Numbered from the stretch's first letter, positions 1 to 5,840 are shown. The stretch: 6,104 bases of DNA from Thermoplasmata archaeon (GCA_021835265.1 JAKBQK010000249.1:1-6104), one strand, 5' to 3'. The notes: a model not told the origin generated them from the sequence alone. Translations and numbers: made by a program.

Positions 1-2
1 TT

Positions 3-983
3 GGAAAAAAATATGCGCTGGAACATCCCAAGAAGGAAAGGGACTGGAGAACCTATGAGCAGGAGTTCGCACAGAGAATAAAGACAGCAATGAGGGGCCT
101 CGATCCACTGGTGAATGAAGCCGTATCCACAATACGCATACTTCCGCGAGCAGGACATCCACATTCTCTCACACTGGAACAGAGGGTCAAGCTGTTATTG
201 ATCAAACAGCTTGTCTGTGAGTCTAACAGAATGTTCGCAAACATGCTTGTGATATTCTCCATGATATCAGGCATAGATGTATCATACAAAACCATTGAAC
301 GACTCTATTCAAATGATGAGGTCTTTATTGCAATACACAACCTCCATGTTCTTCTATTGAAGAAAAAGGGAGTAATCAGTTCAAGGGCAACTGGTGATGG
401 TACAGGTTATGGCCTCACGGTGAAGAAGAATTACGAATCATATGCGCAGAAGCTGAAGGATCTCGCAAAGGAAAGCCCGGAAAACAGGGAAGAGAAAGAC
501 AGAACGAAGAAGGCAAAGGAACATAAGAAGAGGCTGTTTGCATATTCATTTGCCATAATGGATCTAGAAACCAGATTATACATAGCCTCCGGATCATCCA
601 TGAAATCTGAGAGGGAATCTTATGATCGCGCCATGAATCTTCTCTCATCCATCGGGATAGAGATGGATTCCATCCGTCTTGACAGGTATTATTCATCCCC
701 GTCATACATGGACAGACTTGGCAATACGAAGGTTTTCATAATACCAAAGAAGAATTCCACCCTGAATGGATCAAAGAAATGGAAAGACACAATGAAGGAG
801 TTTGTTGAGAATACCATGCCATACCTGGAAGAGTACCACCAGAGGAGCAATTCAGAATCGGGGTTTGCAGCGGATAAGAAGATGCTTGGATGGAATATAT
901 CACAGAGGAGGGATGACAGGATAGATCATGCACTGTTCTGCACTGGAACCTGGCACAATCTGTTCAACATGGGCAGATCATAG
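3..983 (+). CDS. DDE transposase, ISNCY/IS4-superfamily type, 5'-truncated by window edge
   Basis: This gene encodes the C-terminal 326 residues of a cut-and-paste DDE transposase, which would bind the element's ends and catalyse strand transfer. The frame is open to the left edge, so the true start lies outside the window; the first internal ATG is at 90, but coding sequence clearly continues upstream of it. The catalytic triad can be read: Asp in GDGTGYG (codon at 396), Asp in LDRYYSS (codon at 681) and Glu in SESGF (codon at 855). The last sits in an exact Y-x2-R-x3-E-x6-K signature (YHQRSNSESGFAADKK), which is diagnostic of IS4-like DDE enzymes. The VFIIPKKNS stretch between the second Asp and the Glu also fits. 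The protein ends about 40 residues after the signature, as expected for an intact C terminus. The ISNCY/ISA1214-like placement is from memory of Thermoplasmatales elements and is less certain than the DDE call. Confidence 0.85.
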   Translation, partial: GKKYALEHPKKERDWRTYEQEFAQRIKTAMRGLDPLVNEAVSTIRILPRAGHPHSLTLEQRVKLLLIKQLVCESNRMFANMLVIFSMISGIDVSYKTIERLYSNDEVFIAIHNLHVLLLKKKGVISSRATGDGTGYGLTVKKNYESYAQKLKDLAKESPENREEKDRTKKAKEHKKRLFAYSFAIMDLETRLYIASGSSMKSERESYDRAMNLLSSIGIEMDSIRLDRYYSSPSYMDRLGNTKVFIIPKKNSTLNGSKKWKDTMKEFVENTMPYLEEYHQRSNSESGFAADKKMLGWNISQRRDDRIDHALFCTGTWHNLFNMGRS

Positions 984-1016
984 AATAGTGTCCCACACTC
1001 TAGCCTTACAAAGATC
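984..1016. other. Short gap holding the presumed right end of the insertion sequence
   Basis: About 30 bp separate the transposase stop from the promoter of the next gene. The insertion sequence should end here; the stretch AGTGTCCCACACTCTAG just after the stop is the likeliest place for its terminal repeat. The left end is outside the window, so no inverted repeat or target-site duplication can be matched and the exact boundary is a guess. Confidence 0.25.
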
Positions 1017-1017
1017 T

Positions 1018-1027
1018 TTTATATATT
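1018..1027 (+). promoter_or_regulatory. Archaeal TATA-like box of the dndC-like gene
   Basis: TTTATATATT is centred about 22 bp upstream of the ATG at 1044. No GGAGGT-like site precedes that ATG. Archaeal TATA boxes lie roughly 22-27 bp before the transcription start, so the mRNA would begin at or next to the ATG, meaning a leaderless transcript. The box lies just outside, or at the very edge of, the insertion sequence. Confidence 0.5.
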
Positions 1028-1043
1028 TGCATGTATTGTACTT

Positions 1044-2060
1044 ATGGAATTTCAAAGGCAAATAATTGAATCGAATGATATTTCATTGCTGCCATTGTAT
1101 ATAATAAATACTTTTAAAGAAAAATTCCAGGAAAGCATAAATATTTTAGAACAACTTTACAAAAAGAACAAAAGATGGATCGTTACCTATTCTGGAGGAA
1201 AGGATAGTACTGCCCTTGTGGTTCTATCGTTGTATATGAAGACGGTCCACCCTGATATTGATCTGAACATTACCTATTCAGACACTATGATGGAAATACC
1301 TCAAATGTCTGTGGTTGCTCATACATTCTTGAAGTCTATAGAGAAGAAGTATCCTGCCAAAGTGAAGATCGTTTACCCAGACATAAATGACACTTACTGG
1401 GTAAGGATGATTGGTAGGGGATATCCTCCTCCAGGGCCAAGATTCAGGTGGTGTACTCCAAAAATTAAGATCAAACCTTCAAGGAAACTCCATGATGACC
1501 ATGGCCTCTTTATAACTGGATTGCGGATGGGAGAAAGCCAACAAAGGGACATAAGGCTAAGGAGCTCCTGTCTAAATGGAAATGCCAACGAATGTGGCAG
1601 TGATGTATGGGTGAGCCAGAAAGGAATAGATGTGGCAGCTCCAATTATACATTGGACAGCCGAAGATGTTTGGTATTTTTTGATGTTTCCCGGCAAAAAA
1701 GCATTACCAGAAACACAGCTTGTTGTTGATCTATATGGAAACACTTCAATGAGATTTGGATGCTGGATGTGTACTGTTGTAATGAAGGACAAAACCATGA
1801 TTGCACTGGCCAAATCTGGAGATTATAAGGTTCAGAAGCTCCTGGAATTTAGGGAATGGATAGTAGAGGAAAGCAAAAAGCCTGAAAACAGGTATTTCAG
1901 GAAAGATGGAAGAAAAGGAAGACTAAATATAACATTTAAAGAAATCATTTTAAGAAAATTGTTAGAACTGGAGAAGGATCTAAATTTTAAGATAATAACG
2001 GAAGATGAAATAGTGACAATCCAGAATCTACTTGATAGTGGAAAGTACAGAAATTATTGA
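1044..2060 (+). CDS. dndC: DndC-like ATP pyrophosphatase / sulfurtransferase (PAPS reductase superfamily)
   Basis: The 338-aa product resembles DndC, the enzyme that uses ATP (PP-loop) to activate the DNA backbone for sulfur insertion in phosphorothioate modification. Visible motifs are the PP-loop SGGKDS (50-55), the following strand with Asp80-Thr81, IGRGYPPPGPRFRWCT (123-138), GLRMGES (159-165), RFGCWMCTVV (237-246) followed by KDK, and LLEFR (266-270). RFGCWxCTVVxKDKxM and the RGYPxPxxxFRWCT block are the DndC-type features that set it apart from ordinary CysH reductases. Cys137, Cys176, Cys184, Cys240 and Cys243 could supply ligands for the Fe-S cluster known in DndC. At 338 aa it is much shorter than bacterial DndC (roughly 500 aa). 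No dndA, dndD or dndE lies beside it: the upstream neighbour is a transposase and the downstream one is a convergent ATPase gene. SspD or another PP-loop sulfurtransferase is the main alternative. Confidence 0.75.
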   Translation: MEFQRQIIESNDISLLPLYIINTFKEKFQESINILEQLYKKNKRWIVTYSGGKDSTALVVLSLYMKTVHPDIDLNITYSDTMMEIPQMSVVAHTFLKSIEKKYPAKVKIVYPDINDTYWVRMIGRGYPPPGPRFRWCTPKIKIKPSRKLHDDHGLFITGLRMGESQQRDIRLRSSCLNGNANECGSDVWVSQKGIDVAAPIIHWTAEDVWYFLMFPGKKALPETQLVVDLYGNTSMRFGCWMCTVVMKDKTMIALAKSGDYKVQKLLEFREWIVEESKKPENRYFRKDGRKGRLNITFKEIILRKLLELEKDLNFKIITEDEIVTIQNLLDSGKYRNY

Positions 2061-3859
2061 TTTTGTTTTTCATTCCCCTCTTCTATCTCATTGTAAAGAC
2101 TCATTACAAATTCAATAATCTTCTCTTTCTTTCCCTGATCATTACCTAAATTATACAACAAACCTACACATAGGGTGTCCCATAGTCCTCTTCTTTTTGT
2201 AAAAGAAGGAATCTTTGCTATTAGAGTTTTTGAGTCCTTGTATAAACCTACTTCATGAATTGATTTTACCCTTTTAAACTCTATCTCCTCGACGTTATAT
2301 TCATCAAGTATTTTTTGTTGCACTCCTTCCACTCTTCTTTTGATTTTTTTCTTTCTATATTCCTCTCTAAGATTCTTAATTTTAGAAACTACTGATCCTC
2401 TTGTGTTTTCAGGAAACAACTTTTCTTGTTCCTTCAAGAATTGTGACTCCACAATTGCTTTTTGGTTTTCAGTATTTACTGTATTTGGCTTAGGAGGTGC
2501 ATCCCCACGAATATAATTTATTAAGTAGTTTTTAAGATATCGGTACATGTTATTTCCTTCATAAAGACCTTCTCTGTCTAAGTTTACTATTTGTTGAAAT
2601 CCATCATCCATGAATAATTCGACCAATGACTGCTGTTGTATCATATATGTATCAACAAAAAATTTCATTGGATCAGTAAACTCATTGCCCAACGCAACGT
2701 TGAAAAGTCTAAACAAAAGTCCACTATATTCAGCAGGAGATATCCTTTTTGACTGGTGATAGTAATATCCTTTCACTACTGCTTTCTCGTATTCCCCATT
2801 GTCATAAAGAACACTTTCATTTCTTTGAGGAATGATATAAAGATGAGGATCCAAATCATAAAATCCGAACTTCTCTAGTTCGTCAAGGTTTGGGTATAAA
2901 ACTGGCTTAAAAATTTTAAATTCGTTACGTATTTCTATTTCTCCAGATTCGGTTTTAGTTAATAATTTAAATTTTACATTAAAGTCTAATTTATTAGTTG
3001 CTTCTTTAAGTTCCGTGTATATAGGGTCATCTGCTCCAGGGATTTTGAACTCTTTATCATTATATTTCACTTTTGTTCTCACAGGACCGTCTGGTAGATA
3101 ATCGACAGGACTCATTAATCCAACGTCAACAATCAGTCTATCTATTTGAGATAGTTGTGACAATTTCCTTTTCTTCTGTATATACGATACGAATTCTTCA
3201 AAATACTTATCGTCTGGATCATTTTCTCTTGGTTCCATCCAAACATAAGAGTCCCTTATTGTTGGAACAATTGATTCAAGGAATGGTGGTTTAAAATCAC
3301 TGATCTCAATTTCAGTATAAGAGTCGAAACCCCCTACATGCCTAGAAGATAAGTCTACGTTTCCCAACTTTGACTTGTCCATAGATTCGTTTCTCTGGAT
3401 GATGTCATCAAAAAAGGTAAGAGATATCTTTGCAATATATTCCCTAGTTTCACCAGATTTCTTCGTTCTAACAATAAACCCTTTGCAGGCTGATGCAACC
3501 GACAACATGCCTATTCCCATTCTTCCAACAACTTTTCTCTTCTTTTTAGGAGTGATGCTAATATCACTTGTTGTATTTTTAATGCTTCCTCCTATGTGTG
3601 TAAATACATAATATAGGTCCTTTATGGACATTCCTTCCCCATCATCCTTGATGGTAATTTTATCTAAGCGAAGGTTGCCGTTGGGATAACTAAAATGAAA
3701 GGTTATCAACACATTTGAAGCATCTGCATCATAAGAATTGCTAAGCAGTTCTTTTATGGAACTTCCAGGAGACCGGTATAATCCAGCTGATATATGTTTT
3801 ATAATTTGTGCAGCAACCTGAAGAGAGATCGTGTCAACATATTCTTCTTTATCACTCAT
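2054..3859 (-). CDS. GHKL (Hsp90/MutL/MORC-type) ATPase
   Basis: A 601-aa protein with an N-terminal Bergerat-fold ATPase. The N-box is IKELLSNSYDADA (Glu37 and Asn41, the presumed catalytic base and Mg-binding Asn), motif G1 is KDDGEGM (71-77), and the lid and second glycine motif are GRMGIGM (112-118). This arrangement matches the Hsp90-like HATPase_c_3 type rather than a two-component sensor: no dimerisation His, sensor or membrane segment is seen. The middle part is probably a transducer-like domain. Around residues 460-515 a strongly charged Lys/Glu/Arg-rich stretch suggests coiled coil, followed by a small C-terminal domain. A GTG at 3868 could add three residues, but the ATG at 3859 is chosen because AGGTGAT lies 4 nt before it and the preceding gene ends 1 nt away. 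Its 3' end overlaps the convergent dndC-like gene by 7 bp. Such ATPases move nucleic acids or act as conformational switches and recur in defence loci; the specific role here is unknown. Confidence 0.8.
   Translation of the reverse strand: MSDKEEYVDTISLQVAAQIIKHISAGLYRSPGSSIKELLSNSYDADASNVLITFHFSYPNGNLRLDKITIKDDGEGMSIKDLYYVFTHIGGSIKNTTSDISITPKKKRKVVGRMGIGMLSVASACKGFIVRTKKSGETREYIAKISLTFFDDIIQRNESMDKSKLGNVDLSSRHVGGFDSYTEIEISDFKPPFLESIVPTIRDSYVWMEPRENDPDDKYFEEFVSYIQKKRKLSQLSQIDRLIVDVGLMSPVDYLPDGPVRTKVKYNDKEFKIPGADDPIYTELKEATNKLDFNVKFKLLTKTESGEIEIRNEFKIFKPVLYPNLDELEKFGFYDLDPHLYIIPQRNESVLYDNGEYEKAVVKGYYYHQSKRISPAEYSGLLFRLFNVALGNEFTDPMKFFVDTYMIQQQSLVELFMDDGFQQIVNLDREGLYEGNNMYRYLKNYLINYIRGDAPPKPNTVNTENQKAIVESQFLKEQEKLFPENTRGSVVSKIKNLREEYRKKKIKRRVEGVQQKILDEYNVEEIEFKRVKSIHEVGLYKDSKTLIAKIPSFTKRRGLWDTLCVGLLYNLGNDQGKKEKIIEFVMSLYNEIEEGNEKQNQ
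2061..2070 (+). terminator. Possible U-tract terminator of the dndC-like gene
   Basis: TTTTGTTTTT follows directly after the dndC-like stop codon. Archaeal RNA polymerase terminates at T-rich tracts without needing a hairpin. The tract lies inside the 3' coding end of the opposing ATPase gene, so termination would limit antisense transcription through it. Confidence 0.4.
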
Positions 3860-3860
3860 T

Positions 3861-4640
3861 TTAATCACCTAATTCTTCACTTTCCCGTTGGTAAAATCTC
3901 ATAAGTATTTCAAAAAGTGGTTTTGAATCCAAAAAAATTTGGTTAGTATCATATCGGTTCCCATGTATAACCTTGGATGCGATATTAAATATTCCATATA
4001 TTTTAGTTAATTCGTTTTCGACTAAAATTTTAGTTTTTCCTTCCGCGTTTTCTGTGATGTATCTATTAATCGATTCACGTAATTTACTTTGTGTTTTAGA
4101 ATTTTTTAATTTAAAAGGCTTATTATTTTTTAATAAATCAATAAGTACTTTAAAGTTAATCGTGTGAAGGGCCTCCGATAAATAATCAGTATTATTATTT
4201 TTTGCTTTAGAGAATAATTTACCTTTATCTTCTTCAGAAAGAAATTTGGTTAAAGCAGGATCAATAAAATTTTTTTTAAAGAAATTCTCTATCAAGACCC
4301 TTAAAGATATTGCACTCCCAAATGAATGTTTTATGCTGATAAAACTGACATAGTTGTCGAAGAGTTCCTTATCCTCGTCAGACAATTTTAAATAGATTGG
4401 TTTTTGCTCTTTAATAAATTCCTCTATTGTAATACTATCTTCGGGCTTGTCCAAAATTTTTTGCCTATTACCTTCTTTGTCTACTTTCATTCTAACAAAA
4501 TGAGATGAATTACAAACTAGGTCTACATAATTTTCTTCCCCTTTTCCATCCAGAATTTCATAACATGGAAAAGTGTCTGCACCACTTAAAAAGCACATTG
4601 GTTCAATGTCCTTTCCGTTATAATGGAGTTTCGTACCCAC
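3861..4640 (-). CDS. Uncharacterised protein with HEPN-like helical C-terminal domain
   Basis: I do not recognise this 259-aa protein by name. The N-terminal 65 residues look mixed alpha/beta and contain Cys16, Cys26, Cys43 and His47, which could bind a metal. The C-terminal region (about 85-255) appears all-helical, with ISLRVLIENFF at 111-121 and ASKVIHGNRYD at 221-231. A conserved-looking Arg/Glu on an early helix and an Asn/Ser...HGN near the end recall DUF4145/HEPN-type domains, often RNases or substrate-binding helical domains in toxin and abortive-infection systems. The canonical R-x4-6-H is not exact: the nearest fit is SKVIHGN, so nuclease activity is unproven. The start is GTG at 4640, chosen for the very strong GGAGGAGGT 4 nt upstream. 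The stop is 1 nt from the ATPase start, so the two are almost certainly co-translated and probably partners. The gene is AT-rich and Asn/Lys-rich, unlike the regulator's C-terminal part. Confidence 0.65.
   Translation of the reverse strand: MGTKLHYNGKDIEPMCFLSGADTFPCYEILDGKGEENYVDLVCNSSHFVRMKVDKEGNRQKILDKPEDSITIEEFIKEQKPIYLKLSDEDKELFDNYVSFISIKHSFGSAISLRVLIENFFKKNFIDPALTKFLSEEDKGKLFSKAKNNNTDYLSEALHTINFKVLIDLLKNNKPFKLKNSKTQSKLRESINRYITENAEGKTKILVENELTKIYGIFNIASKVIHGNRYDTNQIFLDSKPLFEILMRFYQRESEELGD
3864..3870 (-). promoter_or_regulatory. Ribosome binding site of the ATPase gene
   Basis: On the minus strand AGGTGAT ends 4 nt before the ATG at 3859 and pairs with the archaeal 16S rRNA 3' end. It lies within the last codons of the upstream gene, so translation of the two is probably coupled. 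It decides for ATG 3859 over GTG 3868, which falls inside the site itself. Confidence 0.7.
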
Positions 4641-4799
4641 TCAAACCTCCTCCGAAATGTCGGTGCATTGATTGAGCAAAATATCGAGAGTAACTAGTTT
4701 CTTGCTAGTGGGAGGGTTTCTTTCTCCAAAGCCCTTAATTAAACTAACATGTGAACTTTCATTTCCATTCCGGTATGTAAATTTCTTATTTTTTTTCAT
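4641..4799 (-). CDS. Small protein, 52 aa, unknown
   Basis: This frame begins MKKNKKFTYRNGN and ends ILLNQCTDISEEV. It stops with TGA directly against the GTG start of the HEPN-like gene, zero bases apart and in the same frame. The Lys/Asn-rich, basic N terminus and AT-rich codons resemble the downstream gene. No known domain is recognised. The ATG at 4799 has no Shine-Dalgarno; an in-frame TTG at 4814 lies 10 nt after GGAGGTG (4831-4825) and would give 57 aa, so the start is uncertain. It could be a leader or antitoxin-like small protein, or a former N-terminal extension of the HEPN-like protein cut off by TGA. Its filling of the gap between neighbours favours a real frame, but it may be chance. 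Confidence 0.4.
   Translation of the reverse strand: MKKNKKFTYRNGNESSHVSLIKGFGERNPPTSKKLVTLDILLNQCTDISEEV
4645..4653 (-). promoter_or_regulatory. Strong ribosome binding site of the HEPN-like gene
   Basis: GGAGGAGGT on the minus strand ends 4 nt before GTG at 4640 and is the best Shine-Dalgarno site in the window. It fixes the GTG start. The same bases encode the final residues of the 52-aa frame upstream, indicating translational coupling or shared sequence constraint. Confidence 0.8.
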
Positions 4800-4821
4800 A
4801 TTCAATGATATCAATTCCGTT

Positions 4822-4941
4822 TCACACCTCCATCATTTTCTCTATTTTCCTAAGTTCCACTAATTCACAACCAATATCTTTCCTCCTATCAGTCAACCTG
4901 AGTGTAGTTTCCCGGGGATTCTTCATATCATCACACATCAT
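4822..4941 (-). CDS. Very small protein, 39 aa, unknown
   Basis: The frame starts at an ATG whose bases overlap the TGA stop of the upstream regulator (ATGA arrangement) and ends EKMMEV. It is highly charged (many Arg, Lys, Glu, Asp) and likely helical in its second half (about residues 24-38). The ATGA overlap suggests translation by re-initiation after the regulator. The last codons hold GGAGGTG, which could serve the next small frame. No domain is recognised. At this length a chance frame cannot be excluded; the overlap at its start and the compact layout are the only support. Confidence 0.35.
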   Translation of the reverse strand: MMCDDMKNPRETTLRLTDRRKDIGCELVELRKIEKMMEV

Positions 4942-5573
4942 TCCAATTTCACCCCGCAATTCATGCAGAACTTTGCGGCCTCGGGATCTTCATATCCACA
5001 TGAAGGGCACACTTTCACTCTCCCTTTATAGTGCATCATCATCTTCTGGACATGGGGGTATGTCCATGCTGCCTTCACATGCCAGCAGTCATATGAATCG
5101 TCGTGTTCGCACCATAAGCGGAATTCGCCGTTTCCGTTTCTTTTCACGTATATGTTGAATATCCTTGATGGCTTGCCTGGCTTCACTTCCTCGACTGTGA
5201 TGTGGTCATCCATCACATTGATGTGGAAGAGGAGGTTGAGGTGCTTTGCCATCTCTGCCTCTTCATCGGTCATCGTGAGATCAAGTTCGTCCATATCCTT
5301 GATCTCTATGGTGGGAGAATTTGCAATTTCCTCTGCCTTCTTGAGCTGCTCTGCGACCTTTCGACCTTTGTCTGTGAGGGAGATTTCAAAAGTTCTACGT
5401 CCTATAATCTTTTTTTCAATTTTTATTAAATTATCATTTTGAAATTTATTTAATAATTTATCTAATGTTTGAATATTAGTTACAACAACTTGTAAATCAG
5501 TTTTTAAGAACTTCTCTTTAGATAGAAGAAAAGAAAGCAGGGTATTGGAATATTTTTCAGATAGAGAGTCCAT
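4938..5573 (-). CDS. Winged-helix regulator with SWIM-like Cys/His cluster and zinc ribbon
   Basis: A 211-aa protein in three parts. Residues 1-78 look like a MarR/PadR-style winged helix: a recognition-helix-like TNIQTLDKLLNKFQNDNLI, a wing around KKIIGRRTFEISLT, then the typical LTDKGRKVAEQL. Residues 85-150 are an acidic linker and beta-rich segment. At 155-165 the Cys/His set C-x-H-x5-C-x-H (Cys155, His157, Cys163, His165, followed by VKAAW) resembles a SWIM motif with His in place of the second Cys. The C terminus is a zinc ribbon, C-x2-C-x10-C-x2-C (Cys189, 192, 203, 206). It is probably a transcription factor for its own operon, since it is the first gene and faces a divergent control region. 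The winged-helix half is extremely AT-rich (about 17% GC over 5401-5520) while 5281-5400 is about 45%, suggesting a recombined N-terminal domain. The start is ATG at 5573 with no separate Shine-Dalgarno, so near-leaderless translation is likely. Confidence 0.75.
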   Translation of the reverse strand: MDSLSEKYSNTLLSFLLSKEKFLKTDLQVVVTNIQTLDKLLNKFQNDNLIKIEKKIIGRRTFEISLTDKGRKVAEQLKKAEEIANSPTIEIKDMDELDLTMTDEEAEMAKHLNLLFHINVMDDHITVEEVKPGKPSRIFNIYVKRNGNGEFRLWCEHDDSYDCWHVKAAWTYPHVQKMMMHYKGRVKVCPSCGYEDPEAAKFCMNCGVKLE

Positions 5574-5591
5574 TACCTATATACAATACAG

Positions 5592-5607
5592 TTAATAATA
5601 AATAAAA
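5592..5607 (-). promoter_or_regulatory. TATA-like element for the minus-strand operon
   Basis: On the minus strand TTTTATTTATTATTAA lies 19-34 nt upstream of the regulator's ATG. Used as a TATA box it would place the transcription start about 0-8 nt before the ATG, over the TACCTA site at 5574-5579. AT-richness of the whole gap makes the exact box uncertain. Confidence 0.35.
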
Positions 5608-5644
5608 CATCATTCTCACTACTAACCAAGTAGGTATCAGTAAC

Positions 5645-5652
5645 TATATATA
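5645..5652 (+). promoter_or_regulatory. TATA box of the ribbon-helix-helix gene
   Basis: TATATATA is centred about 36 bp before the ATG at 5685 and predicts transcription starting near 5674, leaving a leader of about 10 nt. AGGTAG at 5674-5679 could act as a weak ribosome binding site within that leader. Operator half-sites flank the box on both sides. Confidence 0.5.
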
Positions 5653-5684
5653 CCTTATAACCGTTACCTACATAGGTAGTAGAA

Positions 5685-5840
5685 ATGAAAGAGTACGGAA
5701 AAGTAATAAAAATAAATATTAGGGATTATGAAACTCTTCATGAACTAAAATTTGACCTTAGAATCGACACATATACAGAAGTTATTCATTACTTGATAAA
5801 AGAGCATGAGAAGGCCCATTGTGTGGAGGCCCCTGCATGA
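5685..5840 (+). CDS. Small ribbon-helix-helix-like DNA-binding protein, 51 aa
   Basis: The product starts MKEYGKVIKINIRDYETLHELK. A short beta strand (VIKINI, residues 7-12), a first helix (about 14-25) and a second helix beginning TYTEVIHYLIKEH (about 31-44) reproduce the ribbon-helix-helix (CopG/Arc/MetJ) pattern common in small archaeal regulators and antitoxins. The ATG at 5685 follows a TATA box and a perfect TACCTA/TAGGTA palindrome, and RHH dimers typically bind such short inverted repeats, so it may repress itself and the divergent operon. Its stop overlaps the next frame by four bases (ATGA). It may be a regulator of the adjacent integrative element rather than of the defence-like operon. 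Confidence 0.65.
   Translation: MKEYGKVIKINIRDYETLHELKFDLRIDTYTEVIHYLIKEHEKAHCVEAPA

Larger units (their letters stand above)
5574..5678. promoter_or_regulatory. Divergent operator region with TACCTA/TAGGTA half-sites
   Basis: The gap between the divergent genes carries TACCTA at 5574-5579, TAGGTA at 5631-5636, an imperfect TACCTT at 5651-5656, and the perfect palindrome TACCTA-CA-TAGGTA at 5665-5678. The first abuts the start codon of the minus-strand regulator, and the palindrome covers the predicted transcription start of the plus-strand gene. This is how archaeal repressor operators are usually placed. The binder is probably one of the two adjacent DNA-binding proteins, the ribbon-helix-helix protein or the winged-helix protein. 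Autoregulation of both directions is inferred. Confidence 0.55.

Noticed and set aside
1010..1019. AAAGATCTTT palindrome after the transposase as a terminator or restriction-system site
   Set aside because: The arms are too short and the loop is absent for a terminator hairpin; it merges into the TATA-like stretch and is more simply part of the promoter.
1394..1813. 139-aa minus-strand frame inside the dndC-like gene
   Set aside because: It lies fully antisense to conserved DndC motifs, with no domain and no start signal; a codon-bias shadow.
4638..4643. TGA as selenocysteine or programmed read-through codon
   Set aside because: No selenocysteine-type context or following hairpin was noticed, and a very strong ribosome site supports fresh initiation at GTG.
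4805..5158. 117-aa plus-strand frame opposite the regulator
   Set aside because: It is antisense to the GC-richer half of a well-supported zinc-binding protein, is Ser/Arg/His-rich low-complexity sequence, and has no ribosome site or recognisable domain.
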